Source: JBOFOR01 sp051659545 (GTDB lineage: Bacteria; Bacillota; Clostridia; Peptostreptococcales; Peptostreptococcaceae). From it: DNA of 64,000 nt. Below, one piece after another: positions 34,471-44,404 of the stretch. Below the pieces are notes generated by a model. The model was not told the DNA's origin. It did no database searches and saw only the letters and a list, made by a program, of their open reading frames with translations. Where the stretch lies: contig NZ_JBOFOR010000239.1 in assembly GCF_051659545.1 (NCBI RefSeq), positions 15,837-79,836 on the forward strand, in the 5' to 3' direction. Each line of letters starts with the position of its first letter. Position 1 is the stretch's first letter. Position numbers and translations under genes: made by a program.

Positions 34471-35878
34471 TACCTATGAAGCAGTAATGAGTAGAAAAAA
34501 TGAAATAATGAAAAATGCTATAGGAATAGATTATTCAGCATTTGAAAATGAAGGTGTTTCATTTGACTACGAAAAAATGATGAGAGAAACTGGATATTCT
34601 CTGGATGAAATAGAAAAAATTCAAAGTGATTACGCAGTAGGCAATACTCAGATAATTGAGCTTAAAAATATAACTAAGTTAGCAAGAAAAATGGCGCCAA
34701 AAGGAAAAGGTGCGAGAATATTTATAAAAGATGAAGCAGCTAATGCCTCAGGCAGTTTTAAAGCTAGACGTGCAGCAACGGCTGTATACCATGCTAAAAA
34801 AATGGGCTATAAGGGAGTAATAGCTGCAACTAGTGGAAACTACGGAGCAGCAGTAGCATCTCAGGCTGCTATGCAAGGATTAAAATGCATAATAGTACAA
34901 GAGTGTTACGATAGTAGAGGAATAGGCCAACCAGAAATAATAGAAAAAGCTAGAAAATGTGAAGCTTATGGTGCTGAGGTTGTTCAATTAACAGTAGGAC
35001 CGGAGTTATTTTATAAGTTCTTACTAATGTTAGAAGATACAGGATATTTTAATGCTTCATTATATTCTCCATTTGGTATAGCAGGAGTAGAAACTTTAGG
35101 TTATGAAATAGCGATGCAATGTAGAGAAAGGTTAGGTAAAGATCCAGATGTAGTAGTTTGTACTAATGCAGGTGGAGGGAACTTAACAGGAACTGCTAGA
35201 GGACTTATAAAATCAGGAGCTTCTGATACTCAAGTAGTAGGAGCTAGTGTTAACTTAAAAGGTCTTCATATGGCAAGTGATAATCAATTTAATAAAAAAT
35301 CATTTACTACAGGTCATACTGGATTTGGTATCCCATTTACAACTTGGCCAGATAGATCAGATGTACCAAGGTCTGCGGCTAGACCACTTAGATATATGGA
35401 TAGATATGTAACTGTAAATCAAGGTGAAGTATTTTATATGACAGAGCTACTTGCTCAATTAGAAGGGTTAGAAAGAGGACCAGCAGGAAATACATCTTTA
35501 ACTGCTGCATTTAGCTTAGCACAAGAACTAGATGAAGATAAAATAATAATAGTTCAAGAAACTGAGTATACAGGTGCAGGAAAGCACATAAATCCACAGT
35601 TAACATTTGCTAGAGATAATGGAATAGAAATAAAGTTTGGAAATCCAGAAGAAGAAATTTGTGGAGAGAATTTAATATTACCATCACATCCAAATTTAAT
35701 TAAAGTTAAAGATATGGATATGGTTAAGATAAGAAAATCTTATATAAAAAATGCCATAGAAAATAATCAAGTATCTTCACTAAGCGATGCTGATATAGAA
35801 TTTTTAGCACAGGATTCTAAATGTAGTGAAGAATTTATTAAAGAAGTAATAAATGAAGTGTTTGCAAAGAACATATAA
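34460..35878 (+). CDS. ortB: 2-Amino-4-oxopentanoate thiolase, beta subunit (PLP)
   Basis: ATG 34460 is served by GGAGGT at 34447-34452; an in-frame TTG at 34445 is rejected because it overlaps that site. The 472-residue protein is a fold-type II PLP enzyme like threonine synthase. The PLP lysine is in ASGSFKARRA, and the phosphate-binding glycine loop is TNAGGGNLTG. It forms the thiolase with OrtA and performs the CoA-dependent cleavage giving alanine and acetyl-CoA, the energy-yielding step of ornithine oxidation. It overlaps ortA by 11 nt and is followed 17 nt later by oraS. Confidence 0.94.
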   Translation: MRDNTYEAVMSRKNEIMKNAIGIDYSAFENEGVSFDYEKMMRETGYSLDEIEKIQSDYAVGNTQIIELKNITKLARKMAPKGKGARIFIKDEAANASGSFKARRAATAVYHAKKMGYKGVIAATSGNYGAAVASQAAMQGLKCIIVQECYDSRGIGQPEIIEKARKCEAYGAEVVQLTVGPELFYKFLLMLEDTGYFNASLYSPFGIAGVETLGYEIAMQCRERLGKDPDVVVCTNAGGGNLTGTARGLIKSGASDTQVVGASVNLKGLHMASDNQFNKKSFTTGHTGFGIPFTTWPDRSDVPRSAARPLRYMDRYVTVNQGEVFYMTELLAQLEGLERGPAGNTSLTAAFSLAQELDEDKIIIVQETEYTGAGKHINPQLTFARDNGIEIKFGNPEEEICGENLILPSHPNLIKVKDMDMVKIRKSYIKNAIENNQVSSLSDADIEFLAQDSKCSEEFIKEVINEVFAKNI

Positions 35879-35895
35879 AAAATAGGGGGATAATC

Positions 35896-36270
35896 ATGAA
35901 AAAGAGATTAGATGATTTTGAAGATAGAAGAGCACACTTAGCTAATTTAAGCGATGAAGAATTAAAGCAAAAATTCTGGGACTTAGCAAATGAAATAGTT
36001 CAGCCAATGTTAGAACTAGGAAAAAAGAATACTTCACCATCAATAGAAAGATCAGTACTTCTAAGAATGGGATTCTCTTCATTAGAAGCTAAAGAAATAG
36101 TAAATGGAGTAATAGATAGAGGATTAATGGGAAAAGGAGCAGGTCATGTTGTTTTAAAACTTGCTAAAGAAAAGAATATAAGCACTCGTGACGCTGGTGT
36201 AATGTTAGTTAATGGGCAATGTTGGGATGAGGTAGAAAAGTTATTTGCTAAGGAGGGTGTATCATGCTAA
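35896..36270 (+). CDS. oraS: D-Ornithine 4,5-aminomutase, S subunit
   Basis: A 124-residue helical protein starting MKKRLDDFEDRRAHLANLSD, matching the small subunit of D-ornithine aminomutase. It contains no cofactor-binding motif itself; in the known complex it packs against the OraE TIM barrel and stabilises it. The ribosome-binding site is TAGGGGG. Its 3' end overlaps oraE by 7 nt, so the two subunits are translationally coupled. Confidence 0.94.
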   Translation: MKKRLDDFEDRRAHLANLSDEELKQKFWDLANEIVQPMLELGKKNTSPSIERSVLLRMGFSSLEAKEIVNGVIDRGLMGKGAGHVVLKLAKEKNISTRDAGVMLVNGQCWDEVEKLFAKEGVSC

Positions 36271-38468
36271 AGGAAAATAAAAAATTAGATATAGAATATA
36301 TATTACAAGATCTTGAAAATTATAGACCTAAAAGAAGAGGTTGGACTTGGAGAGAAGCAGAAGAAAATTTAGAAATGGGACCTTTTACATATAAAGACTG
36401 TTCAGCTCCTTTAAAAGAAAGTGTAGCTTTACCATCAGCTAAGTATTTTAATAATATAGACCCACAACCAAAAGCAGTAATAACTACAGAAATAGCTTCA
36501 GGAAGATTTGAAGATGATATAAGAAGAATGAGAATGGCTGCTCATCATGGTGCGGACCACATAATGGTTATAAGAACTGCTGGTCAATCTCACTTTGATG
36601 GATTAATAGAAGGTACACCACAAGGTATAGGTGGAGTTCCTATAACTAGAAAACAAATAAGAGCGCAAAGAAAAGCTTTAGACTTTATAGAAGATGAAGT
36701 AGGAAGACCAATAAACTACCATTCATATGTAAGTGGAGTTGCAGGTCCAGAAGTTGCAGTTATGTTTGCTGAAGAAGGTATAAATGGAGCTCACCAGGAT
36801 CCACAATATAATGTTCTATACAGAAATATAAATATGATAAGATCATTTGTTGATGCTTGTGAAGCTAAAAATATAATGGCATTCTCTAATATGGCTCAAA
36901 TAGATGGTGCTCACAATGCTAATGCAACTGCTAGAGAAGCGTGGAAGGTTATGCCAGAGTTAATGGTACAACATGCCCTAAACTCTATATTCTCTGAAAA
37001 TGTAGGCATAAAGAAAGATAACATATGTTTATCTACAGTACCTCCAACTGCACCACCAGCTCCATGTTTGACATTAGATTTACCATATGCAGTAGCACTT
37101 AGAGAATTATTCTCTGATTACAAAATGAGAGCTCAAATGAATACTAAGTATATGGATTCTTCTACTAGAGAAGCTACAGTAACTCATGTACTTAACTTAT
37201 TAACTTCAGTATTAACTAGAGCAGATATACAATCTACAATAACACCAGACGAAGGAAGAAACGTTCCTTGGCATATGTACAATATAGAAGCTTGTGATAC
37301 TGCTAAACAAGGTCTTGTTGGTATGGATGGATTAATGGAAATGATAGAACTTAAAAATATTGGTCCATTAAGAGATAAATCAAGAGAATTAAAAGAAAGA
37401 GCAGTATTATATATGGAAGAAATCTTAGAAGTAGGTGGATACTTCCAAGCTGTTGAACAAGGATTCTTCGTTGATTCTGGAAACTATCCAGAAAGAAACG
37501 GTGATGGTATAGCAAGAAAAATAAAAGAGGGTGTAGGAGCAGGTAGTGTTTACGAAAGAGATGAAGATTACTTAGCACCTGTTACAGCTCACTTTGGATA
37601 TAACAACGTAGCTCAATACGATGCTGTTTTAGTAGACGAACCATCTAAGTTAATAGAAGGTTGTACATTTGAAAATCCAGAAAAAATAATATACATAGAT
37701 GAGTTAGACGATATAGATAATGTAAATGTTAGACTTAAAGAAACAGAAGAATATAGAAATACTACTAAGATAAAGCCAGAAATGGAATGGTGTGCTGATG
37801 GAATAGTTATGGTAAACATGGTACTTCCAACAGACAAAAGAACTGCTGAATTTGCTGCAGTAGAATTTGCTAAGAAAATGAACTTAGAAGAAGTAGAAGT
37901 AATAAGTAGAGAAGTATTACATTCTGCAGAAGGTACTAGAATTGAATTAAAAGGTAGAGTACCATTTAGTATAGATATAAATGATTTAGTAATACCAGAA
38001 GAGCAAAAAGTAATGACTGAAGATGAAATAAGAGCAGATATAGAGAAAAAACCTCTAAAAATAGTTTGTGCAACAGTAGGAGAAGATGAGCACTCTGTTG
38101 GACTAAGAGAAGTAATAGATATAAAACATGGTGGTATAGAAAAATACGGTATTGAATGTCATTACCTTGGAACATCTGTGCCAGTTGAAAAATTAGTAAA
38201 TGCAGCAATAGAATTAAATGCTGATGCAATACTTGCTTCAACTATAATAAGCCACGATGATATACACTACAAAAACATGAAGAAAATGCATGAGTACTGT
38301 ATAGAAAAAGGTATGAGAGAAAAAGTAATGTTAGCAGCTGGAGGAACTCAAGTAACGCCTGAGATAGCAGTAGAAAACGGAATGGATGCAGGATTTGGTA
38401 GAAGTGACAGAGGAGTAAATGTTGCAACATTCTTAGTTGAAAAAAGAAGAGAGTTAGAAAATAAATAA
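36264..38468 (+). CDS. oraE: D-Ornithine 4,5-aminomutase, E subunit (B12 and PLP)
   Basis: A 734-residue large subunit with an N-terminal TIM barrel and a C-terminal Rossmann cobalamin domain. The B12-binding motif is DEHSVG (His610 as the lower cobalt ligand). Lys621 (in DIKHGG), 11 residues later, should form the PLP Schiff base; the same 11-residue spacing separates His618 and Lys629 that I recall for the C. sticklandii enzyme. It moves the terminal amino group of D-ornithine to C4, giving 2,4-diaminopentanoate, using adenosylcobalamin. Ribosome-binding site GGAGGG lies within oraS. The next gene (MutL-like) starts in the TAATG overlap at its stop codon. Confidence 0.96.
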   Translation: MLKENKKLDIEYILQDLENYRPKRRGWTWREAEENLEMGPFTYKDCSAPLKESVALPSAKYFNNIDPQPKAVITTEIASGRFEDDIRRMRMAAHHGADHIMVIRTAGQSHFDGLIEGTPQGIGGVPITRKQIRAQRKALDFIEDEVGRPINYHSYVSGVAGPEVAVMFAEEGINGAHQDPQYNVLYRNINMIRSFVDACEAKNIMAFSNMAQIDGAHNANATAREAWKVMPELMVQHALNSIFSENVGIKKDNICLSTVPPTAPPAPCLTLDLPYAVALRELFSDYKMRAQMNTKYMDSSTREATVTHVLNLLTSVLTRADIQSTITPDEGRNVPWHMYNIEACDTAKQGLVGMDGLMEMIELKNIGPLRDKSRELKERAVLYMEEILEVGGYFQAVEQGFFVDSGNYPERNGDGIARKIKEGVGAGSVYERDEDYLAPVTAHFGYNNVAQYDAVLVDEPSKLIEGCTFENPEKIIYIDELDDIDNVNVRLKETEEYRNTTKIKPEMEWCADGIVMVNMVLPTDKRTAEFAAVEFAKKMNLEEVEVISREVLHSAEGTRIELKGRVPFSIDINDLVIPEEQKVMTEDEIRADIEKKPLKIVCATVGEDEHSVGLREVIDIKHGGIEKYGIECHYLGTSVPVEKLVNAAIELNADAILASTIISHDDIHYKNMKKMHEYCIEKGMREKVMLAAGGTQVTPEIAVENGMDAGFGRSDRGVNVATFLVEKRRELENK

Positions 38469-39856
38469 TGAGAATAGATGTATTAGTTGCTGAGATAGGC
38501 TCTACAACAACAGTTGTAAATGCCTTCTCAGGCATACATACAGATAATCCAAGCTTCATTGGTCAGGGGCAGGCACCAACATCAGTATTTGAAGGTGGAG
38601 ATGTTAGAAACGGACTTAATGGAGCTATTTATGATTTATCCAAAAACTTAGGCGTAGATAAGATTGAGTATGATCATATGTTTGCAACATCAAGTGCAGC
38701 AGGCGGACTAAAAATGACTGTTCATGGTTTAGTTTATGATATGACAGCAAAGGCGGCTAAAGAAGCGGCATTAGGAGCAGGAGCGGTTATTCATAAAGTA
38801 ACAGCAGGTAAAATAAGAAGAACTGATATAAAAGAAATTAAAGAAATTAAACCAAATATAATTTTAATAGCTGGTGGAGTAGATTATGGAGAACGTGATA
38901 CTGCACTATATAATGCAGAACTTATAGCAGGCTTAAACTTAGGTGTACCAGTAATTTATGCAGGTAATGTGGAAAACCAAGAAGAGATAAGATTAATATT
39001 TGAGGATACAAATTATAAATTATATATTGTAGATAATGTATATCCTAAAATTGATTATTTAAATATAGAGCCAACTAGAGAAGTAATCCAAAATGTATTT
39101 GAAGAACATATTACTAATGCTCCAGGTATGGAACACATAAAAGAGTTAGTAAATGAAAATATCACACCAACACCAGGAGCAGTTATGGAAGCTTCTAAAC
39201 TGTTAAAAAGTCATTTAGGCGACTTAATAGTAATAGATGTTGGAGGAGCAACTACGGACCTTCACTCAGTAACAGAAGGTAGTGATGCTGTTAATAGAAT
39301 ATTAGTAAATCCAGAGCCAGTTGCCAAAAGAAGTGTAGAAGGTGATTTAGGAGTCTATGTAAATATGAAAAACATAGTAAGCCTAATAGGTAAAGAAAAT
39401 TTAGTGGAAGAATTTGATTTTGATATTGATGAAGTAATGGACAATTACTTGCCAATACCTAAAACTAAAGAGCAAATGAGCTTTGTAGAAAGACTTACAA
39501 AAGAAGCTGTACTTCGTGCTACCAAAAGACATGCAGGAACTATTAGAAATGTATACGGAGCTAGCGGTAAAAGCAAGATTGCAGAAGGTAAAGATTTAAC
39601 AGAAGTTAAATATGTAGTAGGTACAGGTGGAGCACTTACACGTCTTCCTCAAAGAGTAGAAATTATGAAATACATATGTGAGTACAATAAGAACAAAGAC
39701 GTATTGTTCCCAAAAGCAGATGCGAAAATATTAGTAGATAACGATTATATAATGGCATCTCTAGGAGTTTTATCTAAGAAATATGAAGAAGCATCTCTAA
39801 AGCTTATGCTAAAAAGCTTAAGACTAGAGGAGGAAAAAAAATGTATCCTAGATTAG
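38468..39856 (+). CDS. GlmL/MutL-type ATPase, probable aminomutase reactivase
   Basis: A 462-residue protein of the GlmL/MutL family (PF13941), ASKHA-like ATPases with an N-terminal phosphate loop (EIGSTTTVVNAF), a second phosphate motif (VIDVGGATTDLHSV) and an adenosine motif (VVGTGGALTRLPQ). Such genes accompany B12-dependent glutamate mutase and ornithine aminomutase and are thought to help exchange damaged cobalamin. It overlaps oraE by one base (TAATG) and orr by 16 nt, which ties it firmly to the operon. The reactivase role is inferred from context. This is not the mismatch-repair MutL. Confidence 0.88.
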   Translation: MRIDVLVAEIGSTTTVVNAFSGIHTDNPSFIGQGQAPTSVFEGGDVRNGLNGAIYDLSKNLGVDKIEYDHMFATSSAAGGLKMTVHGLVYDMTAKAAKEAALGAGAVIHKVTAGKIRRTDIKEIKEIKPNIILIAGGVDYGERDTALYNAELIAGLNLGVPVIYAGNVENQEEIRLIFEDTNYKLYIVDNVYPKIDYLNIEPTREVIQNVFEEHITNAPGMEHIKELVNENITPTPGAVMEASKLLKSHLGDLIVIDVGGATTDLHSVTEGSDAVNRILVNPEPVAKRSVEGDLGVYVNMKNIVSLIGKENLVEEFDFDIDEVMDNYLPIPKTKEQMSFVERLTKEAVLRATKRHAGTIRNVYGASGKSKIAEGKDLTEVKYVVGTGGALTRLPQRVEIMKYICEYNKNKDVLFPKADAKILVDNDYIMASLGVLSKKYEEASLKLMLKSLRLEEEKKCILD

Positions 39857-40935
39857 ATATAAATATAGAAAAATTAAAGACAAATATTAAGGTATTAAGT
39901 GATATTTGTAAAACTCATAATATAGATATGGCAATGGTTACAAAATCATATTGTGCAATACCAGAAGTAGTAGAAGAAATAACTAAAGAAAATGTAGACT
40001 ATATAGCAGATTCTAGAGTTAGTAATCTTAAAGCCTTAAATCATATAGGAATTCCTAAAATACTACTTAGAATACCAATGCTTTCAGAAGTAGAAGAAGT
40101 AATAAAATATGTGGATATTAGTTTTAACTCAGAGCTTACGACTATCTACAAATTAAATGAAGAAGCTCAAAAGCAAAATGTTATTCATAAAATAGTAGTA
40201 ATGGTAGACTTGGGAGATTTAAGAGAAGGATACTTTGACGAGGAAGAATTATATAGTGCAGTAGAAGAAATTTTAAAGCTAAAAAATATAAAACTATATG
40301 GGCTAGCAACAAATTTAACTTGTTATGGAGCAATAATTCCATCTAAAGAAAACTTAGGAAGATTAGCATATTTAGCTGGTGAAATAGAGAATAGACACAA
40401 TACTAGATTAGAGCTTGTATCTGGTGGAAATTCTAGTTCAATAGATTTAATGATGAAAAACAACATGCCAAATGGAATAACTAACTTAAGATTAGGCGAG
40501 GCTATAGTCTTAGGTAGAGAAACTGCATATGGTGTAGATTTAGAGGGAACATACCAAGATGCATTTAAACTTGTTTGTGAAATAGTAGAAATAAAAGAAA
40601 AACCATCTTTACCAATAGGTGAAATAGGTGTAGATGCTTTTGGGAATAAACCAGTTTATGAAGATAGAGGAATATTAACTAGGGCAATAGTAGCTATTGG
40701 AAAGCAGGATATAGATATAACATCTATACATCCAGTAGATAAAGAAATAGAAATTTTAGGAGCTAGTTCTGACCATATGATACTAAACTTGAGAGGATGT
40801 AGTAATAAGTATAGTATAGGTGATAAAATAGAATTTACACTTGAGTATGGGGGTCTAGTTACAGCATGTACTAGTCAGTATGTATATAAAAATGTGGTTT
40901 ACTATAAAGATATAGAAAAACAACTAGCATATTAA
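39841..40935 (+). CDS. orr: Ornithine racemase
   Basis: A 364-residue fold-type III PLP enzyme (alanine racemase-like barrel). The PLP lysine is in MAMVTKSYCA (about residue 39), and later PLP-contacting motifs are SGGNSSS and NLRLGEAIVLG. It fits the ornithine racemase of the C. sticklandii pathway, which converts L- to D-ornithine for OraSE. Ribosome-binding site GAGGAGGA is embedded in the end of the mutL-like gene, overlapping by 16 nt. It is the last gene of the operon, closed by an intrinsic terminator. No ornithine antiporter gene is present in the operon. Confidence 0.93.
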   Translation: MYPRLDINIEKLKTNIKVLSDICKTHNIDMAMVTKSYCAIPEVVEEITKENVDYIADSRVSNLKALNHIGIPKILLRIPMLSEVEEVIKYVDISFNSELTTIYKLNEEAQKQNVIHKIVVMVDLGDLREGYFDEEELYSAVEEILKLKNIKLYGLATNLTCYGAIIPSKENLGRLAYLAGEIENRHNTRLELVSGGNSSSIDLMMKNNMPNGITNLRLGEAIVLGRETAYGVDLEGTYQDAFKLVCEIVEIKEKPSLPIGEIGVDAFGNKPVYEDRGILTRAIVAIGKQDIDITSIHPVDKEIEILGASSDHMILNLRGCSNKYSIGDKIEFTLEYGGLVTACTSQYVYKNVVYYKDIEKQLAY

Positions 40936-40948
40936 GCATTATTTTATT

Positions 40949-40986
40949 AAAAAGGCTATTAAATTTATAAATAATAGCCTTTTTTG
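40949..40986 (+). terminator. Intrinsic terminator of the ornithine operon
   Basis: AAAAGGCTATT pairs with AATAGCCTTTT around an 11-nt A/T loop, followed by T residues. Confidence 0.85.
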
Positions 40987-41142
40987 CTTTTTAGAAAAAG
41001 TTATTATTTATAAATTAAAATATAGAAATATTATAAAGATATTAAAAATACTTTACCTATATACATAATTAAAATATAATTTAATAGTATAATAGATTAT
41101 ATTATGTAGAAAAATGAAGGGAAAATTTTTATAATATAAATA

Positions 41143-44100
41143 ATGATGATAATAAAAATATTAAAAACGGTTTTATTGGTGATGATAATTTTCTTTACAC
41201 AAGATATTATTCAAGTACAGGCTAACCAAAGTAATATACAGTTCAAAAATATAACTATTGATGATGGGCTATCACAGGGTACCGTAGAAGTATTACTTCA
41301 AGATAGCAAAGGATATGTATGGATTGGAACTAATGATGGTCTTAATAGGTATGATGGATATAGTTTTAAAACATATAAATACTCAGAAGAATCTAATAGT
41401 ATAGCTAATAATTATATATTATCTATAAAAGAAGATAAATATAATAATATTTGGGTAGCCACTATAAATGGTTTGAGTAAAATAGATTCTGATGGTGAAA
41501 CAATTAAAAATTATTATAATAAAAAAGATAAAGGAAATCTTTCCCACAATAATATTTCAGATATACTTATAACATCGGATTATAAAGTGCTAGTATCAAC
41601 TGCAAATGGATTAAACTTATATGATGAAAAAAGTGACAGTTTCAAGAGAGTTCTTGGAAGAGAAAGTGACTTAACTAGTCAGGATATATACAGTTTAGAA
41701 CAAGACGAATTAGGTAATATATGGATAGGAACGTATAATGGATTAAATAAAATAGATGTAAAAACTAAAGAGATAAAGTATTTTTATAGTTCAGATAAAA
41801 ATGGTATAAGTGAAAACTCTATTTACAAAGTATATAGTGATAATAAAGGTAATATTTGGGTTGGAACTTTTAACTCAGGTGTAGATAAAATAGATATAAA
41901 AACTAATAAAATAACAAATTATAAATATAGTGAAGGAAATTCAAAGTCTCTTCCAGGAAACTATGTTAGAAATATGATAAGAGACAATCAAGGCAACATG
42001 TGGATTTGTACAGACAATGGATTGGCTAAATATATAGAAGAAACAGAAACTTTTATAACCTATAAAAATGATTTAGGAAATAGATATAGTTTATTAAATA
42101 ATGATGTATTTAGTATAATTCAAGATAGAACAGGACTTATTTGGTTAGGAACTTATGAAGGAATAAGTATATTTAATCCTCAAAATAACATTGAGCACTA
42201 TAAAAATGATAAATTAGATATTGGGTCGTTGAGCTCAAGTGTAATTCATGGTATTTACGAAGATGAAGATGGATTAGTATGGATAGGAACGAACTTAACA
42301 GGCTTAAATATATTAAATAGAGATACAGGTGAAGTAAGTTATATAACCAAAAAAGATGGATTAAGCAATGACAGTATTAACTATATTGTAGGAGATGATA
42401 AATATATTTGGGTGGCAACTAATGATGGTTTAAATAGAATAGATAAAAAAACTAGAAGTATTAAAATTTACAATAAATTTGATGAATTTTCACTAAGAAA
42501 AATAAAGACTTTATTTAGTGATAGTAGAGGTTATTTGTGGATAGGAACTCCAAATGGTTTAAGTATATTAGATAAAAAAACTGATGAAATTATTGATATA
42601 ACTCATTATCTTTTAACTGATGACATTAGTAAGGATACTTATGTAGAATCTATACATGAGGACAAAGAAGGAAACTATTGGATAGGTAGAGTTATAGATG
42701 GTGGACTTACAAAACTGGATGTAAAAAATAATTCTATGAGACACTATAGACAAGAAATAGAATCAAAAGATTCTATAAGTTCTAACTCTATAAAGAGTAT
42801 TGCTGAAGATAAAGAAGGTAACCTTTGGATAGGGACATATTATGGTTTAAATAAATTAGATAAGAAAACAAATAAAATTACTAAATATACAGAAAAAGAT
42901 GGATTACCAAACAATACTGTATATGGTATAACAGTAGATGATGATAATAATAATATTTGGATTACCACAAATAATGGGGTTTCAAAGTTTGAGCAAAATA
43001 AAGAAATTTTTTATAATTATAATATTATAGATGGATTCCAAGGAAAAGAATTTAACGGAGGGGCTTGTTATAAAAATAGCAAAGGCGAAATATTTTTAGG
43101 TGGTACAAATGGTCTAAACATATTTGAACCTTCACAAATTAGTAAAAGTGAAGCTAATAAAGAAAAAGTAGCCTTCGAAGAATTTACAGTAAATAATAAA
43201 CTTTATAAAAATATAAACAATATGAAATTCAATTATCAGGGAAATTCTATAGGAATAAAATATTTTTTCCCTGATTTTAAAAATATTGAAGGTATTAGAT
43301 ATTACTATAAAATAGAAGAAGGTGAAGAGTGGAACGAAACTCAAAATAATGAAATTTTATATAAAAACTTGAAACCTGGAAATTATAAATTTAGAATAGT
43401 AGCTAAAAGTAGTGGTGGACTAGTTAGCCAAGAAAATAAAGTTAGTTTTACTATAAGGCCTCATATATTGCTTAGTGGATGGGCTTTTATAATTTATATT
43501 TTAATAATAGTATTAGCTATTAAACTCAATAGACTAAAAATGAAAAATTTAGATAGATTAGTAGCAAGTAGAACAAATCAATTAAGAGAAGAAATGGAAA
43601 TTAAAAATGAACTTTTTAACAAAGTAATAAAATTAGAACAAAGCAAAAACAATTATTTTATAAATTTATCTCATGAGTTAAGAACTCCATTAAATGTAAT
43701 ATCAACAACAGAACAATTAATCTTAGAAAGAATTAAAAGAGACAAAGATATGGATAAGGAAAGACTAGAATATCACACTAAAGTTATGCAAAAAAATACT
43801 AAAAGACTTTTGAATTTAATAAATAATATAATAGATACATCTAAAATAGAGCATGGTAACTATGAAATTAATATTAAAGAAAATGATATAGTATATATTG
43901 TAGAAGAAACAGTTCTTGGTCTTAAGGACTATGTTGAAAGTAAAAATATAGAATTAATAATTGATCCAGAAGTTGAGGAAAAGATTATTGAATGTGATTT
44001 TTCCGAGATAGAAAGATGTATAGTAAACTTAATAAGCAATGCTAGAAAATTTACTCCAGAAGGTGGAAAAATAGAAGTGATTATCAAAGAAATTGGAAAA

Positions 44101-44346
44101 TCAGTAGCAATAAGTGTAAAGGATAGTGGTATAGGTATACCGATTGAACACCAGCAAGTTATTTTTGATAGATTTAGCCAAGTTATAGACAAAAATTCAG
44201 AACAAAAAGGTGGTAGTGGATTAGGTCTTACAATCACTAAACATATAGTAGAAATGCATAAAGGAAAAATCTTTGTAGATAGTAAAGAGAATGAAGGAAC
44301 TACTTTTACAATTTTATTACCAACAAAAGTAAATAATACTAACTAA
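41143..44346 (+). CDS. Giant propeller-sensor histidine kinase 1 (no receiver domain)
   Basis: A 1067-residue kinase with a signal-anchor helix (residues 4-22) and about fourteen two-component propeller repeats (WIGTNDGLNRYDGY type, residues 40-670), enough for two seven-bladed propellers. These are followed by a Y_Y_Y beta domain, a transmembrane helix near 776-796, HisKA with His844 (NLSHELRTPLNVI), and HATPase_c with ILNSNA-like N-box, DSGIGI and GSGLGLTI. The architecture resembles Bacteroidetes hybrid HTCS sensors, but lacks the fused receiver and AraC domains. No response regulator lies beside it. The ribosome-binding site is weak (GAAGGG about 20 nt upstream). A close paralogue is at 57510-60686. 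Ligand unknown, probably an extracellular glycan or peptide. Confidence 0.92.
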   Translation: MMIIKILKTVLLVMIIFFTQDIIQVQANQSNIQFKNITIDDGLSQGTVEVLLQDSKGYVWIGTNDGLNRYDGYSFKTYKYSEESNSIANNYILSIKEDKYNNIWVATINGLSKIDSDGETIKNYYNKKDKGNLSHNNISDILITSDYKVLVSTANGLNLYDEKSDSFKRVLGRESDLTSQDIYSLEQDELGNIWIGTYNGLNKIDVKTKEIKYFYSSDKNGISENSIYKVYSDNKGNIWVGTFNSGVDKIDIKTNKITNYKYSEGNSKSLPGNYVRNMIRDNQGNMWICTDNGLAKYIEETETFITYKNDLGNRYSLLNNDVFSIIQDRTGLIWLGTYEGISIFNPQNNIEHYKNDKLDIGSLSSSVIHGIYEDEDGLVWIGTNLTGLNILNRDTGEVSYITKKDGLSNDSINYIVGDDKYIWVATNDGLNRIDKKTRSIKIYNKFDEFSLRKIKTLFSDSRGYLWIGTPNGLSILDKKTDEIIDITHYLLTDDISKDTYVESIHEDKEGNYWIGRVIDGGLTKLDVKNNSMRHYRQEIESKDSISSNSIKSIAEDKEGNLWIGTYYGLNKLDKKTNKITKYTEKDGLPNNTVYGITVDDDNNNIWITTNNGVSKFEQNKEIFYNYNIIDGFQGKEFNGGACYKNSKGEIFLGGTNGLNIFEPSQISKSEANKEKVAFEEFTVNNKLYKNINNMKFNYQGNSIGIKYFFPDFKNIEGIRYYYKIEEGEEWNETQNNEILYKNLKPGNYKFRIVAKSSGGLVSQENKVSFTIRPHILLSGWAFIIYILIIVLAIKLNRLKMKNLDRLVASRTNQLREEMEIKNELFNKVIKLEQSKNNYFINLSHELRTPLNVISTTEQLILERIKRDKDMDKERLEYHTKVMQKNTKRLLNLINNIIDTSKIEHGNYEINIKENDIVYIVEETVLGLKDYVESKNIELIIDPEVEEKIIECDFSEIERCIVNLISNARKFTPEGGKIEVIIKEIGKSVAISVKDSGIGIPIEHQQVIFDRFSQVIDKNSEQKGGSGLGLTITKHIVEMHKGKIFVDSKENEGTTFTILLPTKVNNTN

Positions 44347-44364
44347 AATATTTATAAAAATAGC

Positions 44365-44404
44365 TAATAAGGTATATGTGAATGGAATTCACATATACCT
44401 TATT
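44365..44404. terminator. Bidirectional terminator
   Basis: AATAAGGTATATGTGAAT pairs exactly with ATTCACATATACCTTATT across a short loop. It lies between the propeller kinase and the convergent HxlR gene, and overlaps the HxlR stop region. Confidence 0.85.

Noticed and set aside
38468..39856. Mismatch-repair MutL
   Set aside because: The protein has ASKHA-type phosphate motifs of the GlmL/MutL mutase-associated family and no GHKL ATPase domain; the shared name is coincidental.
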